A DNA stretch of 64,000 bases from Gnetum montanum (taxonomy: Eukaryota > Streptophyta > Gnetopsida > Gnetales > Gnetaceae): NCBI GenBank assembly GCA_015680685.1, contig MNCI01004659.1, forward strand, positions 109,853 through 173,852. Reading direction: 5' to 3'. The stretch's first letter is position 1. Each line of letters begins with the position of its first letter. Made by a program: the position numbers and the translations under genes. The notes beneath the pieces are model-generated. The model did not search any database. It was not told the origin of the DNA and saw nothing but the letters and a program-made list of their open reading frames with translations. This document shows, piece by piece, positions 23,598 to 36,034 of the stretch.

Positions 23598-24476
23598 TGA
23601 TGAGTGGTCAAGTACCCCTATGCTCAACCATATGAATCACTAAGCATTCACATGCAATTTGATCAAATTCCATGGACTCTATGTCTTTTGGTACACTAGC
23701 CTCTAGGAAATGAACTTGCCCTAATAGTCATTCATTGTCTTTCCAATTACACTTGTGATGTACAAAGATATGGTTAAGTGTAATCATGGTATATGATTTT
23801 TATTATTTCATGTTTTATGTTCTTGGTGCTTTAAAATAGAGAAATGAAATAATTTAATAGCTAATTTAATCTGACTAATTAATTAATATCCACTAGTCTT
23901 AACATAAGCATCCGATCCCTCTTTCTGTCCACTACTAGGGTTACCAAGCACCATGCGACTGGGCGAACCAAGCAATAAGGTTGTTGGGATTACCAAGTGA
24001 ATACATGTTTACACTTGAAGTGGTCATACTTATGTGTTTAATCTATTTAGCTTAATTAATTAACTAATCACTTGAAATCTAATTTAGCTTAATTAATTGC
24101 ATAATTAATAAAAATTATAAATGCATAAATAAATCATTAATATATTCCAAGTGTTGTAAGGTTTGATCAAAAGGCTCATCTTTATTATCATTCACACTAG
24201 TGTGTTTAGGTATAATAGTGCTTGAATAAAGATCTTTACACTTTCTAACTCCTACTACAAGCACTCAGAGAAATATTCTAACTCTCAAATGACAAAACTG
24301 CAAGAGCTTTACTACAACTATGACAAGACAACCCATAAACACAGTTGGTGAGTACATATTTATAGACTTTATTATGAAGCTACATCAATGTGGCCTTGTT
24401 GATAGGGCAACACCACATAAATGAGGCCACATCGACAAGGCCCTATCGATGAGGGCACATCAATGGGGGCCTGTCA
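23598..24476 (-). repeat. Element C 5' LTR
   Basis: About 879 bp, starting TGATGAGTGG beside the PBS. It matches the 3' LTR at 11889-12846, with small deletions. The stem-loop arms are perfect (24225-24233 and 24178-24186), with an inner palindrome CACACTAGTGTG. The outer end is eroded: the expected TCATCA is replaced by CCTGTCA and a few bases of the flanking B LTR are lost, so the end is good to about 5 bp. Confidence 0.88.
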
Positions 24477-24794
24477 ACCAAGACCAGATGCTCATCACTA
24501 TAGGCTAGAATAATTTTACATTCTTGTCATTACTTAGACTTAGCATTTAACTTTGTTTTCATTATGTTTATGTTTAGGAGTAAAATGATCCTAACAACAT
24601 TACTTAACATACACCTCATTGCAAGTTAAACCATACACTTAGATTTCACTAACTTAAAGTGGGAAGACAAGGGTTACGAACTTAACATCAATTATTAGCA
24701 TAATAACATTTTCCATCTGTGGATTACAATTTGGTTGCATGCTAACACTCATGAATTGTATGGTAGAGTGTTGGGATTGCTCCATCACTCTTCA
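24477..24794 (+). repeat. Element B 5' LTR, part 2
   Basis: Continues the B LTR after element C and aligns with 55000-55319 (shared GATGCTCATCA, ACATTCTTGTCATTA, TTGGGATTGCTCCA). It ends TCTTCA, one change from the lineage's TCATCA, directly before the PBS. Confidence 0.9.
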
Positions 24795-24795
24795 T

Positions 24796-24813
24796 TGGCA
24801 ACATTGTTGGGGG
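24796..24813 (+). promoter_or_regulatory. Element B primer-binding site
   Basis: TGGCAACATTGTTGGGGG lies one base inside the 5' LTR. It matches the tRNA-Asp-type PBS TGGCGCCGTTGCCGGGGA at 12 of 18 positions, mostly with transition differences, as expected of an old methylated copy. Confidence 0.75.
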
Positions 24814-27430
24814 ATATGTTAATGTATGCTAAGTAATTGATCTTACAAAGTTCTTTGTATCAAGAACCATAAAGTCAATCTTCATAATTAAATAGTTCTA
24901 ATAGCACATACTTAACCAAGCATCATACTTATAACATGACTTCAACTAAGGAAAAACTATTACCTATCAAAGAGATATAGAGGAGCAATGATAGAACAAA
25001 CGATGATGAAGATTGAAGTATGTCTATGTAAGCAAGAATCTCATATGCTCACAATGATCCTTATTACCCTAATTTCACATTCATCTTCCATCAAGATGGG
25101 CAAATGAGGTGGAGAGATCTACAGGGAAACATCATGTTTCCTCCAAAGCATTTAGCATCCATCATGCTTCAAATAAGTCTAATGGGAATGAATCTAAATC
25201 ATGCATAAGAAGGGTACCATATGACTAAACACATGATGAGACCCTATCAACCCATAGAGGCACAAGTGCAGAGAGATGTTGCCATGTAAACCAAACATGA
25301 GCATAATAAGGGAAAGTAGGTTAACTCTCCTGTTGTCTTAGTGGAACTTGATGGTGATGCATTTGTAGTAGAGAAACTCCCTATGATCATGAAGTACATT
25401 CCCAAATATCTATCATTCAGGTAGAAAACTTGTCAAGGTGCAATTACATTCATCCCTTGTAAAGACACCAAGAAGAGAAGCAAATGAATTTAAGTACAAG
25501 CAAGACTCAAGGCCAAGAGTTTTTGCTGGATCACAAAGAGATGAATACTAGAATCATAGAAGGAGAACCAGCTAGCATTGTTCTCTTACTACTTCATCTT
25601 CATTCTTATGATTGTTGGTGGACTCTAACTGAAAGCGAAAAAGGTATAGAGATCATGATAAGGAGAGATGTTGGGCTTATTATAGACATGAGTATTGCCT
25701 AATACACCTTGATGAAGGAGATGAGGAGCATGAACCATGAAGGAATAAGGATAAACATTAAAAAAGAAAGAGATCAAAGGGGGCATCACTACAATAAAAC
25801 TTACAAACCCTACGATCATGAGGTATCCTTATTGGCAACTCACATCATGATCAACATAAGAGAAGTTGTATATATTCTGACCAGGCATATGAGAGACAAT
25901 CACATCAAGTGACTTGATATAAACAATATTCCTAAGTTTGGAGGGTATAATGTAGATCCACAACATCACCTTCAAGCATTTCACAATGCCTATGCCTTAT
26001 AGAATATAGAAAGTGACTAGAAGAAACTTAAGTTGTTCCCTTGAACATTCATCAAAGAGTTAGAAAGCTAATATAGATCGTTAGAACTTGAAACACTCTA
26101 AAGGTGGAGTACTATGCTTGAACATTTGAATGATAATCCAAGGCTGGAAGTAATGGAGCCATGAATCCCTTGATGTGGCGATGGGCAGATACTACTTTCT
26201 TTTTCATAGGTGCCCAGGCCATGGATTTTTCCAAAGGAAGCAACTTAGACATATTTTCGATAGGCTAAGGAATAAAACGAAGAAAACCCTTGTGGTTTAT
26301 GCTCAAAGTAGAATATCTAAAATGATTGCCCATCAAATTCAAAGACTAATTGAGCAAGTAGCAAAGAAAGAAGGTGAATTGAAAAAGAGAGAATTAGCTA
26401 AGGAGTATAATAGAGATCCATCCATCTAAAAAATAAATGTACAAGTGTGTGATAAGCAGGAGGAAGAAACCTTGGAGAAGGTGATATAGAAGAAGACTCT
26501 ACCAATTCAAAAGTTTGTTAATGACATATCCACCAAGGTAGAAAAGATGTGGGATTCGATGGATGAGAAATTCCCTACAACCTTAAAAATTATAGAAGAA
26601 AGAGCTAAGAAAACCTTTAGTAAGGGCAAGGAGAAAAAAATAAGAGATTACACATGAAAAGGAAAAGTTGCTTTAGTGGTAAAATGTTTTGATTCAAGCT
26701 TAAAGGATGAGAAAGGATGTACAGTATGCTAATATGAATACCCTAAGGGGTGTTGTCCCATAATGGCACATTTTCAAGAAACAAGGGCATATGCACTAAA
26801 TTCAAGATTCATCAAAAAAAAATGTGAACATGGTTACCTTACCCTCAAGGTACCTATCAATAGACCTTCCAACTAGCCTACTACCCAAGTGGAGCTTATC
26901 CACCACCATAGGAGTAGTACCATCAATATTGGCAACAATCATAATCATGGGCAATGCCACCATCGCGACAATAATACCTATATCAGCAACTAGATCCTTC
27001 TAGATACTATGTCCAAAATCTGATATCTCTGGGAAATGTAGTAGTTTAGACTTCTCAATACTATCCATTGGAATACTATAGACCAAAACCTCCAAGGATG
27101 GATTCCAATCCATAAATGCATCAACAAGTAGTTGGTTCATGGAGTTAACCTTCTAACCCTCTAGCACCTATACCACCACCTGTAATGTAAGGAGAATTTC
27201 CATCACAGCCCTAATAAAAGAATGCAACCAGCATAGTCAATATGCAAGAGGATGCAATCATGCATGAACCAGAATCCAAGAAAAAACCATTCTTTCAAAC
27301 AAGTCCAGAAAAGATTCAAAGGATGAGGAGCACATCCACTTCCACTCCATCCATGTCCACTCCTCTAGGAAACAATAAGCTTTCATCATCGTCCAATGTA
27401 AACTTAATAATTGTCATGCTAACCTAGACC
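24814..27430 (+). pseudogene. Element B gag
   Basis: Broken frames run from about 24985. Recognisable parts are FTFIFHQDGQMRWRDLQGN (about 25080), a capsid segment with GGYNVDPQHHLQAFHNAYAL (about 25940), KKLKLFP and YRSLELETL, then MGRYYFLFHRCPGHGFFQRK (26180) and HQIQRLIEQVAKKEGELKK (about 26330). The zinc-knuckle-like stretch near 26720-26760 has a stop (CTVC, then YPKGCCPI). A Q/P/Y-rich tail follows to about 27430. It is clearly homologous to the gag of A4, C and D. Confidence 0.85.
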
Positions 27431-27489
27431 ATCATGCATTGGATTAAGGTAGGAGTACTTCCTTAAAAAAAATAGACCTAGGAAGTCCC

Positions 27490-27900
27490 ATGGTATAGCT
27501 TCAAGTCACAAGTCATACACCATGCAAGGCTCTACTCAATTTTGGGTTAAGGATAAATCTAATATCACAAGATATGTATAAGGCATGGAATCTACCACCA
27601 TTAAAGAAAGGTAATATCTAATTAGGGTTTGTAGATGAGTCGATCATAGTACAACTAGGAAAAGTAAATGATGTGATTACTACTATCAATGGTTGATCCT
27701 ATCCTATTGATTTTCTGATCATACATGTAGGTAAAAACAAGGGATATTTTCCTATTATTATGGGAAGATCTTAGCTTAGTACTATAGATGCTAAGCTTGG
27801 TATTAGGGACTTGTCCTTGAAATTTTTCAAGGAAGACAAAGTTAGAATCGTTCAAAGATGTAGAGTTCCATGTATTTCATACAGTGATAATGGGTGCAAT
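27490..27900 (+). pseudogene. Element B aspartic protease
   Basis: The plus-strand frame shows CKALLNFGLRINLISQDMYK (27520-27580), VDESIIVQLGKVNDVI and SYPIDFLIIHVG. It corresponds to the protease of A4. The catalytic LDSGS reads LNFGL, so it is inactive. Confidence 0.8.
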
Positions 27901-28149
27901 TGCATGTAGAAAATACAAGAAATTAAATAGGGAAATAACACAGCATGCAAAAGATGTGTATACAAAGATTCCTATATGTAGTAGCCACTCAAGAAAAAGG
28001 CACCTAATGGTTGATTACATATGGAGAAATTGAATAAAAAATATACATGGAACTAACAAACTAGATTATAAGTGCCCACATAGAAGAAATTGACAAGTTA
28101 GAGCAATTAAGAAGAAGGCACTCCTATCTACACTGATGTCAAGAAGAAG

Positions 28150-29395
28150 AGATTGAATGAGGGTAACAAACTAGAACTATTAGAATTGAAGGTCCTACTG
28201 GCAACACTAGAATATGCTTTCTTAAATAACTCAATGCAAGATTCATTTATCCCATTGCAAACAATGAAAGGATCAGTCCTTTGGTAATTATTCTAGAAAA
28301 GGGGGATAAGTGGAGAGTGTGTATTGGCTTCTTATTATTGAACTCTGCAACATTCAATGATCATTTTCCCTTGCTATTTGTTAACCTAGTCCTAGATACT
28401 ATTACAAGACATGAGTACTATAGTTTTCTACATGGGTATAGCAAATATAACTAGATCTATGCTACACTTGAGGAAAAAGAAAAGATAACATTCACTAGTC
28501 TATGGGGAATGTTTACTTATAACCATATGCCTTTCAATCTTTGCAAGGTGCCCATCACCTTCTAGAGAGTAGCACATAGTATCTTCCAAAAACATATAGG
28601 TAATGAAGTTAAAGTATTTATGTATGATTTTTCAAACATATGGGCTAGATTTCAAACAAGCACTGCACTATCTAGAGTAAGTACTAAAAAGATGTGTAGA
28701 AACAAACCTAAAGCCCAATTGGAAAAAGAGCCATCTAATGGTCCAAGATGGGATTGTGTTAGGACATAAAATTTTGCAAAAAGGAATAGAGGTAGATCTT
28801 GAAAAGATCAAAGTCATATAGAACATCATTCAAAGGCTGCAAAATGTCAAAGATCTTCAATCATTTTTAGGCCACAAAGGGTACTATAGAAGATTTATAG
28901 AAAACTTTTCAAAAGTTGAAAAACCATTAGTATAGCTAACTAAGAAGGATGCACTATTTTAATGAATTGAATCATGTGAAAAGGCATTTGAGACCTTAAA
29001 ACAAAAGTTGATTGAGACACTAGTCTCTTGAGCTTTGGATTGTTCTAAGCCTTTTCATATCATGATAGATGTTTTAAATTATGCACTAAGTGTACTGCTA
29101 ACATACCTTGATGACTATTAAAGGCCATGCTATATACATTGTGCTAGCAAAAGCATCACTGTAGCACAATGGTGTATGCACTAGAAAAATTTAGACATTG
29201 CGTGCTTAGGTATCCAATCCATATCCACACTGATCATTGTGCAATTTGATTCTTAATGAACAAACTAAGGGTAAGTCCCAAGATGATTAGATGGCTCATC
29301 ATCCTATAAGTATTCAACATAACCATGATTGACAATAAGGGCATGGAGAACATAGTAGCTGATCACTTGTTGAGGGTAAGATGGGAATCACAAGA
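28150..29395 (+). pseudogene. Element B reverse transcriptase and RNase H
   Basis: Segments in order: ALEYAFLNNS, a stretch matching the RT fingers/palm (about 28390-28570, with LDTITRHEYYSFLHGYSKYN and WGMFTYNHMPFNLCK), the connection (LQSFLGHKGYYRRFIENFSK, about 28860-28920) and RNase H (YALEKFRHCVLRYPIHIHTD, 29170-29235), ending ADHLLRVRWES near 29360-29390. There are several in-frame stops. Confidence 0.85.
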
Positions 29396-29639
29396 CCAAG
29401 AAGAACCATTGTCAGACCAGTTCCTTGATGAAAACTTGTTTACTAAGACAATAATGGTTGTTGACTCAATAGAAAATTCATGGATGGATGATTACATGAG
29501 TTATTTAATTACATAAGAGCTTCTTGTCGAGTGGAGCAAAAAATAGAAAGAACAATTCCTTCATAAGGTTAAGAGATACGTGGAAATAAATAGGAATCTT
29601 GTCAAATTTGTATAGATGGGTTAGTACGATGGTGTGTAC

Positions 29640-30720
29640 TAGAATGCAATCAACAACAAATCTTACAAGATGCACATGAAGGCCCATGTGGTGGCCATTA
29701 TGCAAGACATAGAATGACACTAATACTGATGATGGCTAGCTACTTCTAGCCTATCTTGTTCTAGGATGCCTACAACTTCACACAATCTTGTGAAAGGTGC
29801 TAGAAAGATGGAGGAATAATGACCAAGAATGAAGGACCACAATAATGGATACAACCATTTTATATTTGGGGAATTAACTTCATGGGATCCATCACACCAA
29901 TGTTGAATGGAAAGGCTTACATAATAGTAACCATGGATTATTACACAAAGTGGGTAGAGGTAGTTGTAGTTAAAGATTATATAGCCAAAACAGTTACCAA
30001 ATTCTTCCAACAACATGTGCTGAATCAATTTGGAGTACCAAGGATGCTTATTTCAAATAATGGAACTCATTTTACCAATGCTACTTTCAAGAAGCTCATG
30101 TAGCAACTTGGGGTAAACCATAAACTAATCACATCATCATATCATACCTAAGTCAATGGTAAGGTAGAAATAACTAACCACGAAATTACTAGAATATTAA
30201 CTAGAATGGTTAGTAGATTTAGAAAGGATTGGAGCACCAAGCTAAATGATGCTTTATCGGCCTATTGAACAACATGGAAACTACCCATTGGATATTCACC
30301 CTATGAGCTAGTTTATAGTAAATTACCCACACTACCAATCCAAGTAGAGCTTCAAACTCTAGCTATTCTCAACAAACTTGACCTAAACCTAAGCTTAGCT
30401 CAAAAAGAAAATAGGCTAGTAGCACTTATGAGTAATGAGATCCACATGAAATATTCCAAGAATAGGCATGATGCATGAATATGAAAAGTGTTGATACAGT
30501 TGAGCAATAAGGTCCTATATTACAATCCCAATCATGTCCAAAAAAAGGCTAAATTTCAAACCCTTTAGGAGGGGCCATACATCATCCAGGCTACTTATCC
30601 ATCTAGTTTCATGCACATTCACCATCCATCTAGCCCACATAATCTTATCCTAGTAAACATCCAATAGGTCAAACCTTACCATGAATATCCTAACTCCATT
30701 CAAGATTCTACCTAGCCTGT
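29640..30720 (+). pseudogene. Element B integrase
   Basis: The HHCC zinc-binding part is visible at 29650-29810 (AHEGPCGGHYARH, later SCERC). The core follows: GSITPMLNGKAYIIVTMDYY, then FGVPRMLISNNGTHFTNATF. The second catalytic Asp reads Asn here (SNNG; A4 has LDNG). The segment matching the catalytic Glu is near 30150-30190 and has NGKVEITN. The frame then continues to DWSTKLNDALSAY, VQKKAKFQTL and a C-terminus near 30700 without a recognised chromodomain. Confidence 0.85.
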
Positions 30721-32899
30721 TGAATGTCCTCTACCTATTCACTTTTCTGGTTAACTGATCCTAATCATATTTGTGGGGGTGTTCACCATGACACATAGGT
30801 ACCTTCTAAATTTTCACTCTGTTACTACTTCTTCCTACTTTCTTAATATATTTTCCTAATTCTTTTATATTTTTAATTTCTTAATTCTTTGATGTTTTCA
30901 AATTATTTGATAATTTTTCATTCTTTTTATCTTTTTAATTCTTGAAGTCTTTTATAATATTCCATAGTTTTCCATCATTTCACTTGTACATATTTTTGTC
31001 AATTGTCAATAAAATAAACTGAATAAAGTAAGATGTAGTCCAAATAAGATGAAGATTTCTCTATGTTATTACTCATAAGGAACTTATTACCTATATAGTG
31101 AGACCATGACATCCATCCACCCATTCTAATAATAAGAGGTTCTTACCATGGCCATAATGATATTCTTCTCACAATAAAACTAAGAATAAATCTGTGATCA
31201 TTATACCTAGATAGAAAAGTAAAGAACCAACTACGAATGACAAAGATGCGACATCAAAAGAACTTGTGGATTCTCTTGGATCACTACTATATGATTCTAT
31301 CCTATTACTAAGGATGTATTATATCCTTATAGATCTAACAAAAAATGGAAGTAAGAGTACAGTAAGTGCTACCTTACCATGTCACTAGAAAGACATGTTA
31401 CCCATGCCTAAAGGTAGTCTTCTAGTAAGGCCAACATAATCAAAAATAAAATCCATGCACAGAATAAATTTCTAAGGATCCTACTAGAAAGACATGTTAC
31501 CCATGCCTGAAGGTAGGCAGCTTCTTAGGAATCTCAAAAATAAAAAGTGCCATGAATGAACTCCTCCCTTGAGCAATACACTAAGTGGTAATACTCCTTA
31601 CAACTATGGTAGTCTTATAGTTGTGACTTCTAGAGATAAAACAATGTGATGTCACTGGAAAGTGGTTTGGACTTGGTTTGAATCTTGAAATGAAAGGCTA
31701 ATGATTACTTTAACCATAGATTACACACAAGGATTCATTATGCCTATGGTAAGATACCTCACATCCCAGCTTTAGCAACCTCTTCTACAATCTATCTCAC
31801 CTTACTATATATGTAATCATAAATTTGTGGTTTCATATAATATAGTGAAATTTTCCAATCTGGAAATACTAATATGTGGGTTTTGCTGGATAGATATGTC
31901 TTACATTCAACTCCTTTAGTACCTAATGACACTTTTAGGCATGGTTATACAAGGATATTAAGGGCTAGAACCTACTTTGGGGAGGACCCACTTGTGTAAC
32001 TCTTATATTTCATACTTGGCAAGCAATTTCATATCATCTTGTGCCTTCCAAAACAATCAAGATTCAATAAATACTTCCCATATTATCTAACAATTTTTCC
32101 ATACATCTAAAATTCTTAATCCATCTCCTATCCATTCAATAAACTTTCATTGCCCAAGATTCCTTCCTTATCAACTTTGAATGCCAATTTTTCAAAAACT
32201 ATGCATTATTAATGACCCAAGACCCTTTGGACAAGCTTCACATCTTCCAAACATTCCAATTGACTCATTTCCCCCCAATAATTCACTAAATTTTTTTAAT
32301 TTTTTCATGGTGACATTGTAGCTATGACATCCTAATGCCTATGACATTGTATCTACAATATCGTGCATATAAAAATAGTATATATACACATAGGAGTTAG
32401 TGGAATTTTTCATTCCCTCATTTTCAACAAGAGAAGTTTTTGCAATTTTTTCATAGAGCTCTTGCACACCAACTTTCCAAGGCCATAACTTCATCCTCAT
32501 GGCTTCGATTTCCAAAATTCTTGAACCCTATTGATCCTAAAGCGCACAACTTAGTCATGGGAGGGTACATTATGTGAAACATTAAAAAATTTAAGCCAAA
32601 AATTCCTAACACCTGAAAGATATCATAAAGGATAAGTATAAGAAATAATAAGAACCTTATTATTAATCAATCAAACTTAAGCTAGAAGGGCTTAGTTAAT
32701 TCTCATAATGAACCATACCAATCATTTTAAGCCATAATAAGTAAGGAAATAACAACTTTGGAAGGTCATAAGTAATTAATAACACCTAAGGATTTTTTTT
32801 AAAAAAAAATTTCTAACTCTGCAATCATAATAAGATAAGAACTTGATCTAATCAAGGATACAAGGTAGAAAAAGATTGTTAAGGACCAATGTAAACAAC
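30721..32899 (+). other. Element B post-pol noncoding region with conserved module
   Basis: No ORF is supported. The 30840-31020 stretch is T-rich. The module shared with A4, C and D spans about 31376-31995. Its first block (GAAAGACATGTTACCCATGC) occurs twice, at 31386-31405 and 31485-31504. Its second block (CCTACTTTGGGGAGGACCCA) lies at 31971-31990. The rest, to 32899, leads into the extra ORF with nothing recognised. Confidence 0.7.
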
Positions 32900-35760
32900 T
32901 TAATAATTCCAAACCCTTATTGATTGCAAATGGTCTCTAAAAGACCCATAGTTGGAGGACCTTCCCAACATGGGATTTTGAGACCAAGAGGTCACGAAGG
33001 AAGCCAAGTAGGAGAATAAACTCTCCAAGTTAAACATGAAGAGCAAGAGGCCCAATCGTATAGCATCCATCAACAAAATCCTACCACCAAGCACTCAACC
33101 CAGGGAGAGGTAGAAGTTCCACCAGTGCTTGAACAAGGGCAATGCCTCATCTTATCTCCTAAATGCCTCCAAGAAATTCAAGAAAAATCTATCATGTCCA
33201 CAATCATCATGGAGTTGAACTTTGGACCTTTCATTAAGTTTACTTCAAAAGTTGTAAAGATGAAACTCCAAGTGTCTTCCTTATGGCCCACTTTATCTAA
33301 CAATGGAGAGTGATACCTAGGAGAAACATACTAATTCCGGTAGAACAAGCAAGTAGATGCTATAGTAAAAAATGGAGTTTTTATGTCATACTTAGGAGAG
33401 GCAATTCCAAAGGCCCTCAACATCCCAAATGAAGAGGAAAATGTGGCATTGATCTCAACAACATCAAATACTGATGCTAAGAGGCTATGGTTGCATAGGG
33501 CATATGGAAAAGAAGATAAGAATTTCAGTGAGCTCATAGCCAAGGAAAAAATATATTTTAAGATTGGAACCTACTACTTTTTTTTTAACAAAGAGGCTCA
33601 ACATACTATCTACATATGTAGCCAAAGGAAGCACAATTTTGATGGAAAAATTCAATGCCAACATTGCCCATATGTTCTTCCTCAAGATCCAAAGGTGGTT
33701 TGAAGAGAAGAAGGTAGGGAAATTGACACTTTCATTTCCTTGCCTCATCAAGAAGCTATGCCATCAAGCTAAAATCTTGGAATATACTAACAATGTTCCC
33801 AGGAAGGCCTAAAATGCTTCCTATGTAGAAATGTTCAAGCCAGTGCTGCCAAAGAAGGATCAATTGGAGAAGCCAGTAGGCATTGAGGAAGATGTAGGTT
33901 CTACTCCTACTAGTAACATTTTTGCTACCAATTAGTAGCAATAAGTAGGACCTAGCAACCAACCTCAAGTTCAACAACAACTGCAAGTTGAACAGCAACA
34001 ACAAGAAGTACTGCTACCACTATTATAGGATTACAAACCATTCATGAGGCACCTATAACAAATTACAAAGATAATAAGTTGGTGAAAAAGGGAAGGGGCT
34101 AATTTGTACAAACTATGGGAGAGCTCTATAGGCTCATAATATTCATAGATTCAACCAATAAAGAATGTCATTACAAGTAAGAGAAAAGAAGGATTGGACA
34201 CAATAGATATTTGAGAATGTTGTGTCATTCCAAGTAATGCTCGAAACTAGTAAAGGTGCCACTATTGTGCCCATGCAAGACTAAGATGCAGTAGGAGCTA
34301 TAGAGGTCATCACTAATCACATAAAAGAATCATTTAATGTACTTGTTGTGCCACCAACCAATATCCCTAGAGCACGAGATGCTCAAATGCTTATCAGAAC
34401 CTCAATGACTCCTACAAAGTATGAAGATATTTTGGATAGATTGCTACAAATAAGTCAATGATGTAGAATCTTTTTAATATCCCCAATGATATCACTACAG
34501 TCCAGTTTGACCGGATCGCCATGAAAGGAAGGTTGGTCATGATAGAGACTAGAGCTGAGCATGTGGAGAATGAAGTGCAATGGTTATAGGTAGAATTGGT
34601 GAACCTAAAAGTGGAGAAGAAAGGCCCTACATAATTCATAGCACCTCACAAACTAGAACAATTCAGAACTAACTATGTGAGGCAACTGATTGCCCACAAC
34701 ATGACAATGGAGAGGAAGAAGGAGAAGGCAATGTGGGATGCATTAGTGGTAGAGGCTCAGAAGTATGCACACACCAAAGCACTCACCACCTTACAAGAAG
34801 AAAATAAATAGTTAGCTATTGATAATTCTCAGTTGACCAACATTGAAAATCAAAAAAAATTTCTCAAGGAAAGCATTCAATAGCTTAGAGAACAACTACT
34901 CCAATTTAACCAAGACATGAGTCACGTGTCTTGAGAGAAAAAAACCTTATCAATGAAAGCAGCTTGCGGCATCTGTCAGAAGTCAATAATCAACATAAGC
35001 ACTTGTTATAATGAGGTCAAGAAGAATGAATGACTTAAGGAGCATTTTAAAGACTAGATGGGCATCTATAAACAAATAAATGAAAAAGAAATCTAGATGG
35101 AAAAATTCAAAATTAGTTCCCTTTTTATGCAAAATCTAGATTGTTAGCCCATCTTGGATAGTTTATCCCATGTTCACTAGGCAAAAGTAAAAAAAAAATA
35201 CCTGGAGATTGAAGACCTTACAAAATACATGAGTTAGAAAATCTTCACTACACTAACCTAGCCATGTTAACAGTAGGTAGGCCTTAGAATGAATTAGAGC
35301 AATAAGTAGAAATCGTATATCAAATGTATGAGAAAGAGTTTGCCAATAGGAAGGATCACTACAGAAACTACATCTAGCAAACTCCAAGCTAGACATTGTT
35401 AAGGCTAGCTATCATAGCTAGAAAGATGTAGCAACAAACCTAGCATGTCACATGTCAGATTATTAGGAACTCAAAAAGATGGCCAGGGCATTTGAAGAGA
35501 AAATTTGGTAGTTTGCAACTTAGTATGTGAAAGCAAATAAGATGTTTTTGCAACTGCCATGCCCATGGGATGTACCTGCTCCATCCAACATTACATAACA
35601 AGTATGGATGGTACATGACCCAAGTACAAAGGATGAGAAACTTTAGGTGCTTCTCAACTGCTACCAATTTTAGAAGCATGAAAATAAAGGGAAGAAGCCA
35701 ATGAAAGAGCCTCCACAGCCTAGAACCTAATCTACATTGAGCTACTTCAAATTTTTTTTC
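32900..35760 (+). pseudogene. Element B extra ORF after pol (Athila-type aORF), broken
   Basis: Broken plus-strand frames align with the element C extra ORF: ELNFGPFIKFTSKVVKMKL (33213-33270), YLGEAIPKALNIPNEEENV (33386-33440), a KIGTYYFF segment (about 33560) and LSFPCLIKKLCHQAKILEYT (33730-33790). The downstream half (34400-35700) reads as charged, coiled-coil-like sequence with QLTNIENQKKFLKESIQ and similar heptad-rich stretches. The stop-rich state rules out function. The protein's normal role is not known. Confidence 0.65.
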
Positions 35761-35918
35761 TATCTTGTAGCTATGTCATTTTTGTAAAAAAAACATCACT
35801 ATGACATTCTAATTCATGTAAATAGTTAGCTAGTCATGTCAAGTCAAGTCTACCTCCTAATTTTGTAAGGGACTTTATCCTCATTTTGTTTTAACTCGAG
35901 GACAAGTTTCCTGTTAGT

Positions 35919-35928
35919 CATGGGGGTA
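35919..35928 (+). promoter_or_regulatory. Element B polypurine tract
   Basis: CATGGGGGTA lies immediately before the 3' LTR start TGATAAAGTC. The same G-rich run precedes the 3' LTRs of D (before 42902), A4 and C, fitting a plus-strand primer. Confidence 0.75.
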
Positions 35929-36034
35929 TGATAAAGTCAAATTTTTGTCTATTCTAACATCGTATCTATGATATCATAGTAATGATGTCATAGATACAAT
36001 GTCGTAATCCATGCTATGTCATTATTGATACAAT
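35929..36034 (+). repeat. Element B 3' LTR, part 1
   Basis: Matches the first 106 bases of the 5' LTR (TGATAAAGTCAAATTTTTGT, CATCGTATCTA, TAATCCATGCTA). It then breaks at GATACAAT, where copia element E begins with TGTGGACC. The LTR resumes at about 54555. Confidence 0.88.

Larger units (their letters stand above)
11889..24476 (-). mobile_element. Element C: Ty3/gypsy (Athila-like) retrotransposon with extra ORF
   Basis: About 12.6 kb inserted in the 5' LTR of element B, read from right to left. Order: 5' LTR (23598-24476), PBS, gag, protease, RT/RNase H, integrase, conserved noncoding module, extra ORF, polypurine tract, 3' LTR (11889-12846). The left insertion flank is AGGCA (11884-11888). 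A matching right TSD is not seen, because the intact B LTR at 54555-55319 shows that about a dozen bases are missing at the right junction. All reading frames are interrupted. Confidence 0.9.

Noticed and set aside
25484-25702. Independent small protein gene
   Set aside because: It lies within the element B gag region and is flanked by frames with gag homology, so it is part of the decayed gag.
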